Shown one piece after another: positions 9,549-18,395 of a stretch of 64,000 nt of DNA. The stretch is from Chitinophagaceae bacterium (GTDB lineage Bacteria; Bacteroidota; Bacteroidia; Chitinophagales; Chitinophagaceae), in contig JAHBTK010000008.1 in the NCBI GenBank assembly GCA_019638625.1, forward strand, positions 124,001-188,000, given 5' to 3'. The notes beneath the pieces are model-generated. The model made no database searches, was not told the origin of the DNA, and saw only the letters and a list, made by a program, of their open reading frames with translations. Made by a program: the position numbers and the translations under genes. Numbering within the stretch: position 1 is the first letter of the stretch; every line of letters begins with the position of its first letter.

Positions 9549-9835
9549 CCGGCCAACACTTCTATAGTAGCGCCGATGCCCCGTTCGGTAATGGCATCAC
9601 ACTGCGGCTTCAGCTCTTCATATTCACCTTCCTTTACCGCATACTTTCCTTTAAAATGGATAATATAAGCACATTGCTCCGCCTGTTCATGACTATGACC
9701 GCATACTTCCTGCAGGGTTTCAATTACCCATTCAAAAGTATTGATCTCATCATTCCACACCACCAGTTGATACGGCTTCTCGGTCATAACCAGCGTATCA
9801 ACTTCCTCACTCACTAATGTTGCTGTTTTTGTCAT
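9545..9835 (-). CDS. clpS: ClpS, Clp protease adaptor
   Basis: ClpS hands N-degron substrates to ClpAP. The 96-residue protein shows the family core: PYQLVVWNDEINTFEWVIETL (residues about 21-41, with the N-end-rule pocket residues N and D), a central helix with CGHSHEQAEQCAYIIH, and KGKYAVKEG before the C-terminal helix. It is convergent with hemW with a 4-base overlap, so it is an independent unit. A TATTTTTG -7 box lies on the minus strand at 9863-9870, without a good -33 partner. Confidence 0.95.
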   Translation of the reverse strand: MTKTATLVSEEVDTLVMTEKPYQLVVWNDEINTFEWVIETLQEVCGHSHEQAEQCAYIIHFKGKYAVKEGEYEELKPQCDAITERGIGATIEVLAG

Positions 9836-9986
9836 TGCGGGTTTCAGTTTCTAATTTCAGGTCAAAAATAACATTTCGCCCTTAAATGCTCTTATTATTG
9901 GTGGTAAAAAACGTGGTTTTACCAGGGAGTTTAAACAAATATTAATCAACCTTCACCAGAACCGGCCGGTCTCCTCTACATTTTTG

Positions 9987-9994
9987 TATTTTTG
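9987..9994 (+). promoter_or_regulatory. -7 promoter box for the antiporter gene
   Basis: TATTTTTG matches TAnnTTTG perfectly and lies about 30 bases before the antiporter ATG at 10024. I see no TTG at the expected -33 distance. Confidence 0.4.
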
Positions 9995-10023
9995 GCATGA
10001 TTATCAGTTAAATAACCGGCAAT

Positions 10024-12141
10024 ATGATATTACTCAAAGGAGTTACATTTCCCTTAAGCGATCCTGTTCCCATTTTTGTAATTTTCCTTTTCATCATACT
10101 GCTTGCTCCTATTTTCCTGCGTAAAATAAGAATTCCCGGTATCGTAGGCCTCATCATCGCCGGTATGCTGATCGGGGACCATGGTTTTAACCTGGTTGCC
10201 AAGGGACGTATTGATTTGTTCGGCAATGCCGGACTTCTGTATATCATGTTTATCGCCGGGCTGGAGCTTGACATCGCGGAATTCAAAAAAAACAGGTACA
10301 AAAGCCTGGTTTTCGGATTCCTGACTTTTATTGTGCCTTTATCACTGGGATACCTGATTTGCAGGCATCTGCTGGAATTCAGCGAAACCGGTTCCCTGCT
10401 GGTTTCAAGCATGTTCGCCACCCATACCCTGGTGGCCTACCCGCTGGTAAGCCGGATGGGCATTACCAAGAATGAAGCGGTAACCATTACCGTAGGAGGA
10501 ACCATCATTACGGATACCGCGGTGCTGCTGATACTGGCAGTATTGAGCGGCTCCGCTGACGGTGAACTTAACCAGGCATTCTTTTTAAAACTGGGTTCTT
10601 CATTTTTGATTTTTGCATTCGCTATTTTATGGGGTTTCCCGGTAATAGGCAGGTGGTTTTTCAAAAAAATAAAAGACGACAGCACCAGTCATTTTGTGTT
10701 TGTACTGGCCATGGTTTTCCTGGCCGCATTCCTGGCAGAGCTGGCAGGAGTAGAGGGAATTATCGGGGCTTTCCTTGCCGGTCTGGCTTTAAACCAGTTG
10801 ATCCCGCATACATCATCCCTCATGAGCCGGATAGAGTTTGTAGGGAATGCCATATTTATTCCGTTCTTTCTTATCAGCGTAGGTATGCTGGTAGACCTGA
10901 GGGTTTTACTGAAAGGGAACACGGCGCTGTTTATTGCCTCCGTATTAACCGTGATGGCACTCTCCACAAAATGGATCGCCGCTTTTCTGACACAAAAAAT
11001 ATTCCGGTACAGCAGTACCCAGAGAAATATCATTTTCGGGCTAAGCACCTCCCACGCGGCGGCTACAATAGCGGTAATTTTAATCGGGTACAACCTGAAT
11101 TTTGTTGATGAACATGTATTGAACGGCACCATCATTCTGATCCTGGTTACCTGCATGGTAGGCTCTTTCGTTACCGCTAATGCCGGTAAAAAACTGGCAA
11201 TCATCGATACGGTGGATATCCCTTCTGTAATCAATATCCAGGAAAAAATCCTGATCCCGGTAAACGAGGAGGGAAACAAAGAAATGCTCGATTTTGCTAC
11301 CATGCTCAGTACCGACCACCAAAAAGCGCCGGTGTACATGCTCACGGTAATGCAGGATGAAGACGGACTGAAGCAAAAAATGGTACTCAACAACAAGAAC
11401 ATGGAGAGCGCCATAAAACAAGGCGCCGAAACGAAAACAAAGGTCTTCCCTATCACCAGGGTTGATCTGAACGTTGTAAATGGTATTGCCCGCGCCGTAA
11501 AAGAACTGCTGATCTCAGACGTAGTAATCGGCTGGTCGGAAAAAGACGGCTCCACCACCAGTTATCTTTTTAATACGCTCTTTGGCACCACTACTCAAAA
11601 TGTGCTGGAAAGCGTTTGGGAAACGGTGTTTGTCTGCCGTCTGCAATACCCGCTCAGCACCACCAGGAGAACCTTTTTGATAGTACCTAAGAATGCGGAA
11701 TTCGAGATCGGTTTCTCCCATTGGGTAAAACGGATCACCGCCCTTTCCCGGGAGGCAGGCTCAAAAATGCAGATATGCTGTACTGAATCAACCGAAGCAG
11801 CCATCAGAAAAGAAATACAGAAAAACAGGATCAGCATAGAAACCTCCTTTAAAAAGTTTGAAGATATGGAAGACCTGCTTGTTCTTTCAAGGGAAGTGAG
11901 CAGCAACGACCTGATGGTAGCGGTGAGCGCAAGAAAAGGTACCATATCCCATCATTCGTTTATGGAAACGCTGCCCTCCAAACTGGTAAAATACTTCCCC
12001 AAAAACAACCTCGTTTTACTGTATCCCGAACAAAAACAGGAGGCCGGCATGCAACTGGAACCCAATACGTTAAGTTCTATCCAGGAACCGATCGATAAAC
12101 TTGGCAGGGCTGTTAAAAAAATCTTTAAACCCAAAGACTAA
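10024..12141 (+). CDS. CPA2/Kef-type cation:proton antiporter
   Basis: A 705-residue CPA2-family antiporter. The first about 400 residues form some twelve hydrophobic helices with family motifs (PGIVGLIIAGMLIGDHGFN, FIAGLELDIAEF, GVEGIIGAFLAGLALN). The rest is a soluble tail resembling two universal-stress-like (USP) folds, with IPVNEEGNKEMLDFA at the start of the first. I see no RCK/TrkA-N nucleotide motif, so it differs from classical KefB/C. It probably exchanges Na+ or K+ for H+ across the inner membrane; the ion cannot be told from sequence. It stands alone, with short inverted repeats just downstream at 12142-12192. Confidence 0.88.
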   Translation: MILLKGVTFPLSDPVPIFVIFLFIILLAPIFLRKIRIPGIVGLIIAGMLIGDHGFNLVAKGRIDLFGNAGLLYIMFIAGLELDIAEFKKNRYKSLVFGFLTFIVPLSLGYLICRHLLEFSETGSLLVSSMFATHTLVAYPLVSRMGITKNEAVTITVGGTIITDTAVLLILAVLSGSADGELNQAFFLKLGSSFLIFAFAILWGFPVIGRWFFKKIKDDSTSHFVFVLAMVFLAAFLAELAGVEGIIGAFLAGLALNQLIPHTSSLMSRIEFVGNAIFIPFFLISVGMLVDLRVLLKGNTALFIASVLTVMALSTKWIAAFLTQKIFRYSSTQRNIIFGLSTSHAAATIAVILIGYNLNFVDEHVLNGTIILILVTCMVGSFVTANAGKKLAIIDTVDIPSVINIQEKILIPVNEEGNKEMLDFATMLSTDHQKAPVYMLTVMQDEDGLKQKMVLNNKNMESAIKQGAETKTKVFPITRVDLNVVNGIARAVKELLISDVVIGWSEKDGSTTSYLFNTLFGTTTQNVLESVWETVFVCRLQYPLSTTRRTFLIVPKNAEFEIGFSHWVKRITALSREAGSKMQICCTESTEAAIRKEIQKNRISIETSFKKFEDMEDLLVLSREVSSNDLMVAVSARKGTISHHSFMETLPSKLVKYFPKNNLVLLYPEQKQEAGMQLEPNTLSSIQEPIDKLGRAVKKIFKPKD

Positions 12142-12332
12142 ATCTGACAAAAATCAGCTTCAGATTGTTAAAATGTTTCCTGATAAAGGAAACAGATAAA
12201 AATCAAAACCCATAATTTTGCTGCTGGCAATTAGTTTGTTAAATTACATAATGTATATTTTAAATATAAAGGTCAGTTTCACTTAAAAGGAATAGAGTAA
12301 TTTTATTAGTTCACTGTTTGCCTCCGGCATGC

Positions 12333-12340
12333 TAAATTTG
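12333..12340 (+). promoter_or_regulatory. -7 promoter box for the cupin gene
   Basis: TAAATTTG, a perfect TAnnTTTG, ends ten bases before the ATG at 12351, so the transcript would have a very short leader. A TTTG lies only 12 bases upstream, shorter than the usual spacing. Confidence 0.4.
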
Positions 12341-12350
12341 CGGTCAACAT

Positions 12351-13211
12351 ATGAATTTACAATCCATTGAACGAGTTGAGGGTTTAACAAAAGAGGAGTT
12401 TGTTGAAAAGTATGTAAAAACAAAAACTCCTGTAATCCTCAAAGACTTTGTAAAAGGCCCCGCGCTGGATCTTTGGAACTATGACTATTTCAAAGAAGTG
12501 GCAGGCGACCTTATTGTGCCCGTACATGGTAGCGAAAACGCTCACCCGGACATGGTGAAAAGTGCTCCCATGGCCAGAATGAAGTTTTCGGAATACCTGG
12601 ATTTGATTCAGCGGGAACCAACGGAATCACGGTTGTTCTTATTCAACCTGCTTATAGAAAAGCCGGAACTGAGAAAACAACTGCAGTTCAATAAGGTTAC
12701 GGACAACATCCTGACATGGTTGCCCCTGATGTTCTTCGGCGGTGGCGGGTCCAGTACCCGCAATCACTACGACATTGATATGTCGCATGTGTTCCTCACC
12801 CAGTTTCATGGTCAGAAACGCGTAACATTATTTCCCAACGAGGCTTCTCCGTTTTTGTATAAACTCCCTTACAATTTCCATGGCATCGGAGATATGAAAA
12901 ACCTGGATTTTGAAAAATATCCGGCGCTGAAATATGCGAATGGCTGGGATTGTACCATCAGCTTTGGGGAAACCATATTTATGCCTGCCGGCTACTGGCA
13001 CTATATCCAGTATGTAACCGGTGGATATTCCGTTAGTGTAAGGGCATTGTCTTCCGCAATGGACAGGGTGCATGGCTTCAGCAACCTGGTGATCACCCGC
13101 AACTTTGATAACGCCATGCGAAAACTGTTGAAAGACAAATGGTATAAATACAAAGTGAAAACCGCTTTCGACAGGGCAGAAAAAGCCATTCAGAAAGCAG
13201 AAGGAAGATAA
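12351..13211 (+). CDS. JmjC/cupin-like (Cupin_8) protein
   Basis: A 286-residue protein of the Cupin_8/JmjC fold, usually Fe(II)/2-oxoglutarate hydroxylases. N-terminal TKTPVILKDF is typical of the family. The metal ligands are visible as H139-Y-D141 in the context RNHYDIDMSH and H217 in MPAGYWHYIQ. A conserved lysine for 2-oxoglutarate may be K156 in FHGQKRVTLF. The substrate is unknown. It stands alone between the antiporter and thrC, with its own -7 box and a strong hairpin terminator overlapping the thrC 3' end. Confidence 0.85.
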   Translation: MNLQSIERVEGLTKEEFVEKYVKTKTPVILKDFVKGPALDLWNYDYFKEVAGDLIVPVHGSENAHPDMVKSAPMARMKFSEYLDLIQREPTESRLFLFNLLIEKPELRKQLQFNKVTDNILTWLPLMFFGGGGSSTRNHYDIDMSHVFLTQFHGQKRVTLFPNEASPFLYKLPYNFHGIGDMKNLDFEKYPALKYANGWDCTISFGETIFMPAGYWHYIQYVTGGYSVSVRALSSAMDRVHGFSNLVITRNFDNAMRKLLKDKWYKYKVKTAFDRAEKAIQKAEGR

Positions 13212-13241
13212 GCATTACCCCTTTGGGAACTTAGAGATACA

Positions 13242-13272
13242 GAGTATTTGCTACGAAAGCAAATACTCTTTT
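13242..13272 (+). terminator. intrinsic terminator after the cupin gene
   Basis: A perfect 11-base-pair stem (GAGTATTTGCT / AGCAAATACTC) with a 5-base loop is followed on the plus strand by TTTT-AA-TTTT. It lies 30 bases after the cupin stop and runs into the last codons of the convergent thrC gene. Confidence 0.75.
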
Positions 13273-14546
13273 AATTTTGTATAAACCGGTTCCATTTCCG
13301 TCGACCTCTTGGGCAGGTTCAGTATGCCTGCTATCGATTCCGGAATGGCTACCTTTTCATTGATCACCGGCTCCACTACGTCGTAAAATTTAACCGGGTG
13401 AGCGGTCTCCACAAAAAAGCCTTTTTGTTGCGGATGCTCATCCAGGTACCGCTGCAATGCCAGGTAAGCAACAGCGCCATGGGGGTCTGTAAGATAGCCG
13501 GTTTCATTTTTCACCCGGCTGATGGTCTGACGTGTTTCATCGTCCGTAATAGTATAACCGGACAGCATATGCCTGAGATCAATAAAATTATTTTCGAAAA
13601 GTTGCATAACCCTCACAAAGTTGCTGGGATTGCCTACGTCCATCGCATTGGATATGGTGGCTATGGCGGGTCTTACCTCGTATTGCTCACTGAAGAGATA
13701 ACGGGGCACTACATCGTTAGCATTGCAGGCTGCAATGAAATGCCGTACCGGCAACCCGGATATGAACGCGAGCATTGCCGCACATATATTCCCAAAATTG
13801 CCGCTTGGTACACATACTACCGGCGGATTGGCTTTATCAGCCCATTGTTTATAAGCAAAGAAATAATAAAACTGTTGCGGAAGCCACCGGGCTACGTTGA
13901 TAGAATTGGCAGAGGTGAGAAATTTTTTGCCGGTGAGAGATTCATCTGCAAAAGCCTGTTTTACCATCTGCTGGCAATCATCAAAAGTGCCGTGTACTTC
14001 CAGTGCATGTATGTTTTTGCCAAGCGTCGTTAACTGTTTCTCCTGTACCGAACTCACTTTTCCTGAGGGGTATAATATCACTACTTCCACCCCATCCACG
14101 TCATAAAATCCATTAGCCACCGCGCCGCCGGTATCCCCAGAGGTTGCCACCAGCACAGTTACCTTTTCACTTCTTTCTTTAGCGAAATATCCCAGGCAAC
14201 GGCTCATAAACCGGGCGCCCACATCTTTGAATGCCAGCGTAGGCCCATGAAAAAGTTCCAGCGAAAAAATATGGTCCTTTACCTTAACCAGCGGTATCGG
14301 AAAGTCGATCGTTTCTTTTACTATGCGTCTCAATTCCGCTTCAGGAATTTCCTCTCCCACATAGGGCTTGATCACCTCGAAGGCAATTTCTTCATTCGTT
14401 TTATTTTCTATGTCCTTAAACCAGCTTTCCGGTATGCGCGGTAATGTTTCGGGAAAATAAAGTCCCTTATCCGGAGCCTGCCCCCGGATGGTAGCATTTT
14501 TAAAATCAACTGCCGGCGCCTGTTTGTTAAGACTATAGTATAACAT
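13251..14546 (-). CDS. thrC: threonine synthase
   Basis: PLP enzyme converting O-phosphohomoserine to threonine, the last step of the pathway. The 431-residue protein has FHGPTLAFKDVGARF with the PLP lysine near residue 106, ATSGDTGGAVANGFY, SANSINVARWLPQ and PSGNFGNICAA. These are the fold-type II signatures of the shorter, bacterial/yeast-like branch. ATG at 14546 is chosen; a GTG directly upstream at 14549 is also possible. It follows thrB by 21 bases and is the last gene of thrA-thrB-thrC, presumably under the leader described at 18182-18262. Confidence 0.95.
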   Translation of the reverse strand: MLYYSLNKQAPAVDFKNATIRGQAPDKGLYFPETLPRIPESWFKDIENKTNEEIAFEVIKPYVGEEIPEAELRRIVKETIDFPIPLVKVKDHIFSLELFHGPTLAFKDVGARFMSRCLGYFAKERSEKVTVLVATSGDTGGAVANGFYDVDGVEVVILYPSGKVSSVQEKQLTTLGKNIHALEVHGTFDDCQQMVKQAFADESLTGKKFLTSANSINVARWLPQQFYYFFAYKQWADKANPPVVCVPSGNFGNICAAMLAFISGLPVRHFIAACNANDVVPRYLFSEQYEVRPAIATISNAMDVGNPSNFVRVMQLFENNFIDLRHMLSGYTITDDETRQTISRVKNETGYLTDPHGAVAYLALQRYLDEHPQQKGFFVETAHPVKFYDVVEPVINEKVAIPESIAGILNLPKRSTEMEPVYTKLKEYLLS

Positions 14547-14567
14547 CACTAAGTTTTAAAACCGTCA

Positions 14568-15554
14568 TTAATCATTAACTACCGTGCAACCGTCGCTGTT
14601 TACCGTGGTCACATAGGTATGATATTCTATTCCTGTTTTTGTATAAACATCCTGCATTTCCTTTTCCACGCGGAGAGCCGTTTCTTCGTCGCGGCTCAGC
14701 ATAAAAATCGAAGGTCCCGAACCCGATATGCCGCCACCAAGAGCGCCAGCCGACAGGCTTCTTTCCTTCACTTCGGCAAAATCCGGGATCAATATGCTCC
14801 TTACAGGCTCAATCAATACATCCTCCAGGGAGCGACCGATCAGATCATAATCAGATTTCATAAATCCTGTAACCAGCGCGGCAATATTACCCCATTGCCG
14901 GATAGCGTCTTTCAACAATATCTGTTTCTTCAGTATCTGCCGGGCGTCTTCAGTACGAACTTCTATCTGCGGATGCACCAGGGTAACAAATAACGGCGGG
15001 GACGGCACACTGATGATATCCAGGGGATGGATGCTGCGTATCAGCGTAACACCCCCATAAATACACGGGGCAATATTATCCGCATGTTTCACCCCGGACG
15101 CTAACTTTTCTCCAAACATTGCCATCTGCACCAGGTCCGGGTAAGAAAAAATATTACCCAACAGCTTATTGGCAGCCACTACGGCACCGGCTGAACTGGC
15201 AGCGCTGGACCCCACACCACTTCCGGGTTTGATCCTTTTTTCTATGGTTACATCAAAGCCCGTACTACCGTTCAGTTGCCGTATCATTTCCAGTAAGGCA
15301 ACACCGGCTACATTTTTCTCGGGTGCGGTAGGCAACCCGTAATTATCCCTGTTATGAATTACTACCGTGGGCTCTTTTATCAATTTTACCGTCATCACGT
15401 CATATGGATCATTCAAAGCCAGCCCCAGCACATCAAAGCCACATACCAGGTTGGCTACGGTACCCGGTGCGTGCACCGTACATTGCCTGTTCTCCGCCGC
15501 GGCAACAGCCTTTTCAATAATATCCTCCGTCAAAATGCTTTCTTCTTTTATCAT
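14568..15554 (-). CDS. thrB: homoserine kinase (GHMP family)
   Basis: Phosphorylates homoserine with ATP. The 328-residue protein has the GHMP kinase layout: VHAPGTVANLVCGFDVLGLAL near residue 30, the phosphate loop KPGSGVGSSAASSAGAVVAA near 112-130, and the C-terminal GHMP motif AGALGGGISGSGPSIFML. The N-terminal 25 residues before the core are slightly longer than in many homologues, so a later start is possible, but no better ATG is seen. It lies 86 bases after thrA and 21 before thrC. Confidence 0.95.
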   Translation of the reverse strand: MIKEESILTEDIIEKAVAAAENRQCTVHAPGTVANLVCGFDVLGLALNDPYDVMTVKLIKEPTVVIHNRDNYGLPTAPEKNVAGVALLEMIRQLNGSTGFDVTIEKRIKPGSGVGSSAASSAGAVVAANKLLGNIFSYPDLVQMAMFGEKLASGVKHADNIAPCIYGGVTLIRSIHPLDIISVPSPPLFVTLVHPQIEVRTEDARQILKKQILLKDAIRQWGNIAALVTGFMKSDYDLIGRSLEDVLIEPVRSILIPDFAEVKERSLSAGALGGGISGSGPSIFMLSRDEETALRVEKEMQDVYTKTGIEYHTYVTTVNSDGCTVVND

Positions 15555-15640
15555 GTCAACACAATATTTGGGGTTGCTGATTCAGGAATTGCTGACCGTA
15601 ATGGGCATGGCAATATTCCGTCGATCCTGCAACCGGTAAA

Positions 15641-18085
15641 CTAAAACGCGGTGGCCCGTATAATATCGGCAAATACCCCTGAAGCCGTAACCTCCGCGCC
15701 GGCACCGGCGCCTTTCACAACCAGCGGCTGCTCAGGATAACGGGCGGTATAAAACAATACCACGTTATCTTTTCCATACAAATGATACAGGTCATGCTGT
15801 GGTGGAATATGCTGCAATCCTACGGAGGCTTTACCATCCTCGTAGCGGGCAACAAATTTAAGCTTACTACCGGCAGTCACCGCCTTGTCGTACAGGCTTT
15901 TAAAATGAGGCTCCTGCTTTTCCATCTCTTTATAGAAAACGGCAACATCTCCTTCCATACAACTTTCGGGCAGAAAGCCATTGCAAACGATGTCTTCCAT
16001 TTCCAGTTCCGCACCGGATTCCCTGGCAAGGATCATGATCTTCCGCATCACATCCTTTCCACTCAGGTCCAGCCTGGGGTCCGGTTCCGTGTACCCTTCA
16101 TCCTGTGCCTGCTTCACTACCTCTGCAAAGCTCCTGCTGCCATCATAATTGTTAAAAACAAAATTAAGCGTGCCGCTCAACACCGCTTCTATACGGTTTA
16201 TTTTATCACCGCTGCGCATCAGATCGTTCAGCGTGCCTATCACCGGCAAAGCTGCTCCCACATTGGTTTCAAACAGGAACTGGCAATTATATGCCCGTGC
16301 CAGGTCTTTCAGTTTTTTATAATATCCGTATGTAGAAGACGCCGCTACCTTGTTGCAGGCAACCACTGAAATACTTTTTTGTAACAGTTGATCGTAAACG
16401 CCGGCAACCGCATCGCTTGCGGTAATATCCACAAAAATGGCGTTCCGGAGATTCTTGCTGATAATCGTATTCACATACTCCTGCAGCCCAAGCGTCTCTC
16501 CGTTCTTCAACGCCTCCTGCCAGTTGCTGAGGTCTATCCCCTCGTCGCTGATCAGCACCTTCCGGCTATTGGCCAGTCCGATCACTTTTATATTCAGGCG
16601 TAAATCGCTGGAAAGCCAGGCTAACTGCTGCTGCAACTGTTGCAGCAATTTGCTGCCTACATTGCCCACCCCTGCAATAAACAGGTGGATATGTTTGCTG
16701 GTAGTTTCAAAAAATTCCTCGTGCAGCACATTGATCGCTTTCCTCACATCATGGGTAGAAACTACAGCGGAAATATTCCGTTCGGAAGACCCCTGCGCGA
16801 TAGCCCGGACATTCACCCCGTTTTTACCCAACACCCCAAACATGCGCCCGCTTATCCCCGGGTGGCTTTTCATGTTCTCTCCTACCAGGGCCACAATGGA
16901 CAACTCTGTTTCAATTCTTAAAGGAAATACTTTTTCCATCCGGATTTCGTCGGCAAAAGCCGAATCTATCACTTCCTTGGCGCGGATGGCCGCGGGCGCT
17001 TCCACCCCTACACATATGGAATGTTCCGAAGAACCCTGTGTAATCAAAATCACGTTGATACCCGCTAAAGACAGGGCTTCAAATAACCTTTTGGAAAAAC
17101 CCGGAACGCCTACCATTCCGCTTCCTTCAAGGCTTAAAAGTGCCAGGTTACTGATGCTGGATATTCCCCTCACCGGATTTCCATTAGAGGCAACGTCTTT
17201 GCCAATAAAAGTACCCGCATCGCCGGGCGCAAATGTATTTTTGATCACCAGCGGAATACCTTTTCCCAAAACGGGCTGAATGGTAGGAGGATATAATACT
17301 TTAGCGCCAAAATGGGATAATTCCATTGCCTCCTGGTAAGATATAGCAGGAATAACTTTCGCACCGCCTACCCAGCGCGGGTCAGCGGTCATCATACCGG
17401 AAACATCCGTCCATATCTCCAGTACAGAAGCATCCAGTGACGCCGCCAGTATTGCCGCGGTATAATCAGAACCGCCTCTGCCGAGAGTGGTAGTTTCGTT
17501 TAATGAGTTAGCCGCAATAAACCCCGGTATGATTATCAAACTTTCCTTACAACCGGCTACGAACGCTGTAATCCTGTTTTTGGTTTCCGCAGGTTGCACC
17601 ACCGCATTTCCAAAATTACTATTGGTAAGAATGAGTTCCCGGGCGTCTTTCCAGACAGCGGCAACGCCTGCGTTGTTGAAGGCAGCCGCTATTATCCGGG
17701 AAGACAGGAGCTCACCGAAACTCACTACACGGTCTTTGGTTTTCACCGAAAGCTCACTCAATAAAAAAGCGCCGGTGCAAACATCCTCTATTTCATTACA
17801 GATCTTTTTTACAAGACTTAATACGCTGCTCTGTTGCTGAACGGGAATCAGTTGTTTAACCGCTTCCAGGTGCCGTTGCTCTATTTTCTGCAATTCCTGC
17901 CGGAAGGACTCGTCTCCTTTCGACGCCAGGTTGCCGGCATTGATCAGGGCATCCGTGGTACCTCCCAGCGCAGACACTACTACGATCGTTTTATCTTTTT
18001 CCAGCTTGTTTTTTACAATATCTATTACCTGCTTGATGGTATCAGCGCTTCCAACCGAAGTACCTCCGAATTTCAGTACCTGCAT
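15641..18085 (-). CDS. thrA: bifunctional aspartokinase / homoserine dehydrogenase
   Basis: Catalyses the first and third steps from aspartate to threonine. The 814-residue fusion has aspartokinase at about 1-290 (start VLKFGGTSVGSADTIKQV; TTLGRGGSDYTAA; DVSGMMTADPR). Two ACT-type regulatory domains follow at about 305-450 (SLEGSGMVGVPGF, ALVGENMKSHPGI). Homoserine dehydrogenase starts near 460 (LFIAGVGNVGSKLL nucleotide loop; NKVAASSTYGYYKKL; AVLSGTLNFVFNNY; DPRLDLSGKDVMRK). Length and domain order match E. coli ThrA. The ACT domains suggest feedback inhibition by threonine. It is first in the thr operon, 102 bases after the leader-peptide stop. Confidence 0.97.
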   Translation of the reverse strand: MQVLKFGGTSVGSADTIKQVIDIVKNKLEKDKTIVVVSALGGTTDALINAGNLASKGDESFRQELQKIEQRHLEAVKQLIPVQQQSSVLSLVKKICNEIEDVCTGAFLLSELSVKTKDRVVSFGELLSSRIIAAAFNNAGVAAVWKDARELILTNSNFGNAVVQPAETKNRITAFVAGCKESLIIIPGFIAANSLNETTTLGRGGSDYTAAILAASLDASVLEIWTDVSGMMTADPRWVGGAKVIPAISYQEAMELSHFGAKVLYPPTIQPVLGKGIPLVIKNTFAPGDAGTFIGKDVASNGNPVRGISSISNLALLSLEGSGMVGVPGFSKRLFEALSLAGINVILITQGSSEHSICVGVEAPAAIRAKEVIDSAFADEIRMEKVFPLRIETELSIVALVGENMKSHPGISGRMFGVLGKNGVNVRAIAQGSSERNISAVVSTHDVRKAINVLHEEFFETTSKHIHLFIAGVGNVGSKLLQQLQQQLAWLSSDLRLNIKVIGLANSRKVLISDEGIDLSNWQEALKNGETLGLQEYVNTIISKNLRNAIFVDITASDAVAGVYDQLLQKSISVVACNKVAASSTYGYYKKLKDLARAYNCQFLFETNVGAALPVIGTLNDLMRSGDKINRIEAVLSGTLNFVFNNYDGSRSFAEVVKQAQDEGYTEPDPRLDLSGKDVMRKIMILARESGAELEMEDIVCNGFLPESCMEGDVAVFYKEMEKQEPHFKSLYDKAVTAGSKLKFVARYEDGKASVGLQHIPPQHDLYHLYGKDNVVLFYTARYPEQPLVVKGAGAGAEVTASGVFADIIRATAF

Positions 18086-18181
18086 ACATTTTTATTTGAG
18101 AATAGTAATTTTATAATGGAACAAGGAATTATCTTTTTTTTCTGGCAGCTATTACAGCCCAATGGATTATATGCAAAACTT

Positions 18182-18201
18182 TTACCCTCACACGAGGGTA
18201 A
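18182..18201 (-). promoter_or_regulatory. leader hairpin of the thr operon (candidate attenuator element)
   Basis: A perfect 8-base-pair stem (TTACCCTC / GAGGGTAA) with a 4-base loop covers the last codons and stop of the Thr/Ile-rich leader peptide, 97 bases upstream of thrA. Only a short interrupted T-run (TTTT) follows on the minus strand, so it is not a textbook intrinsic terminator. It could be a pause or anti-terminator hairpin whose formation depends on where the ribosome stops. Confidence 0.5.
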
Positions 18202-18262
18202 TAATGGTGGTGGTAGTGATACCGGGAGTAAAAGATAATATGATGTGTGTATGATGTGCCAT
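18188..18262 (-). CDS. thrL: thr operon leader peptide (candidate)
   Basis: A 24-codon frame from ATG at 18262 to TGA at 18190-18188, upstream of thrA in the same direction. Twelve of 24 residues are threonine (7) or isoleucine (5), with the uninterrupted run ITTTTIIT at codons 15-22 directly before the stop. Threonine and isoleucine are exactly the end products sensed by the enterobacterial thr leader. The stop codon lies inside a perfect hairpin. The composition, position and hairpin together support ribosome-mediated attenuation. What is not visible is a strong terminator with a long U-run, or a clear promoter. Confidence 0.7.
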   Translation of the reverse strand: MAHHTHIILSFTPGITTTTIITLV

Positions 18263-18395
18263 CTCTGTTGTCGCGGATGCGAAGGTAAAACAGAAATAGT
18301 CAATTGCAAATAAATTTTCTTTATGACAAACCGGTCCGCTTTGGACGGGCATTTCTTATCTTTAGTATCACGAGAACAGTTAAAAACAATCAGTT

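Noticed and set aside
18129..18160. Run of eight Ts near 18134-18141 as a terminator of the thr leader
   Set aside because: The T-run is on the plus strand; transcription of the thr operon is on the minus strand, where it is an A-run.
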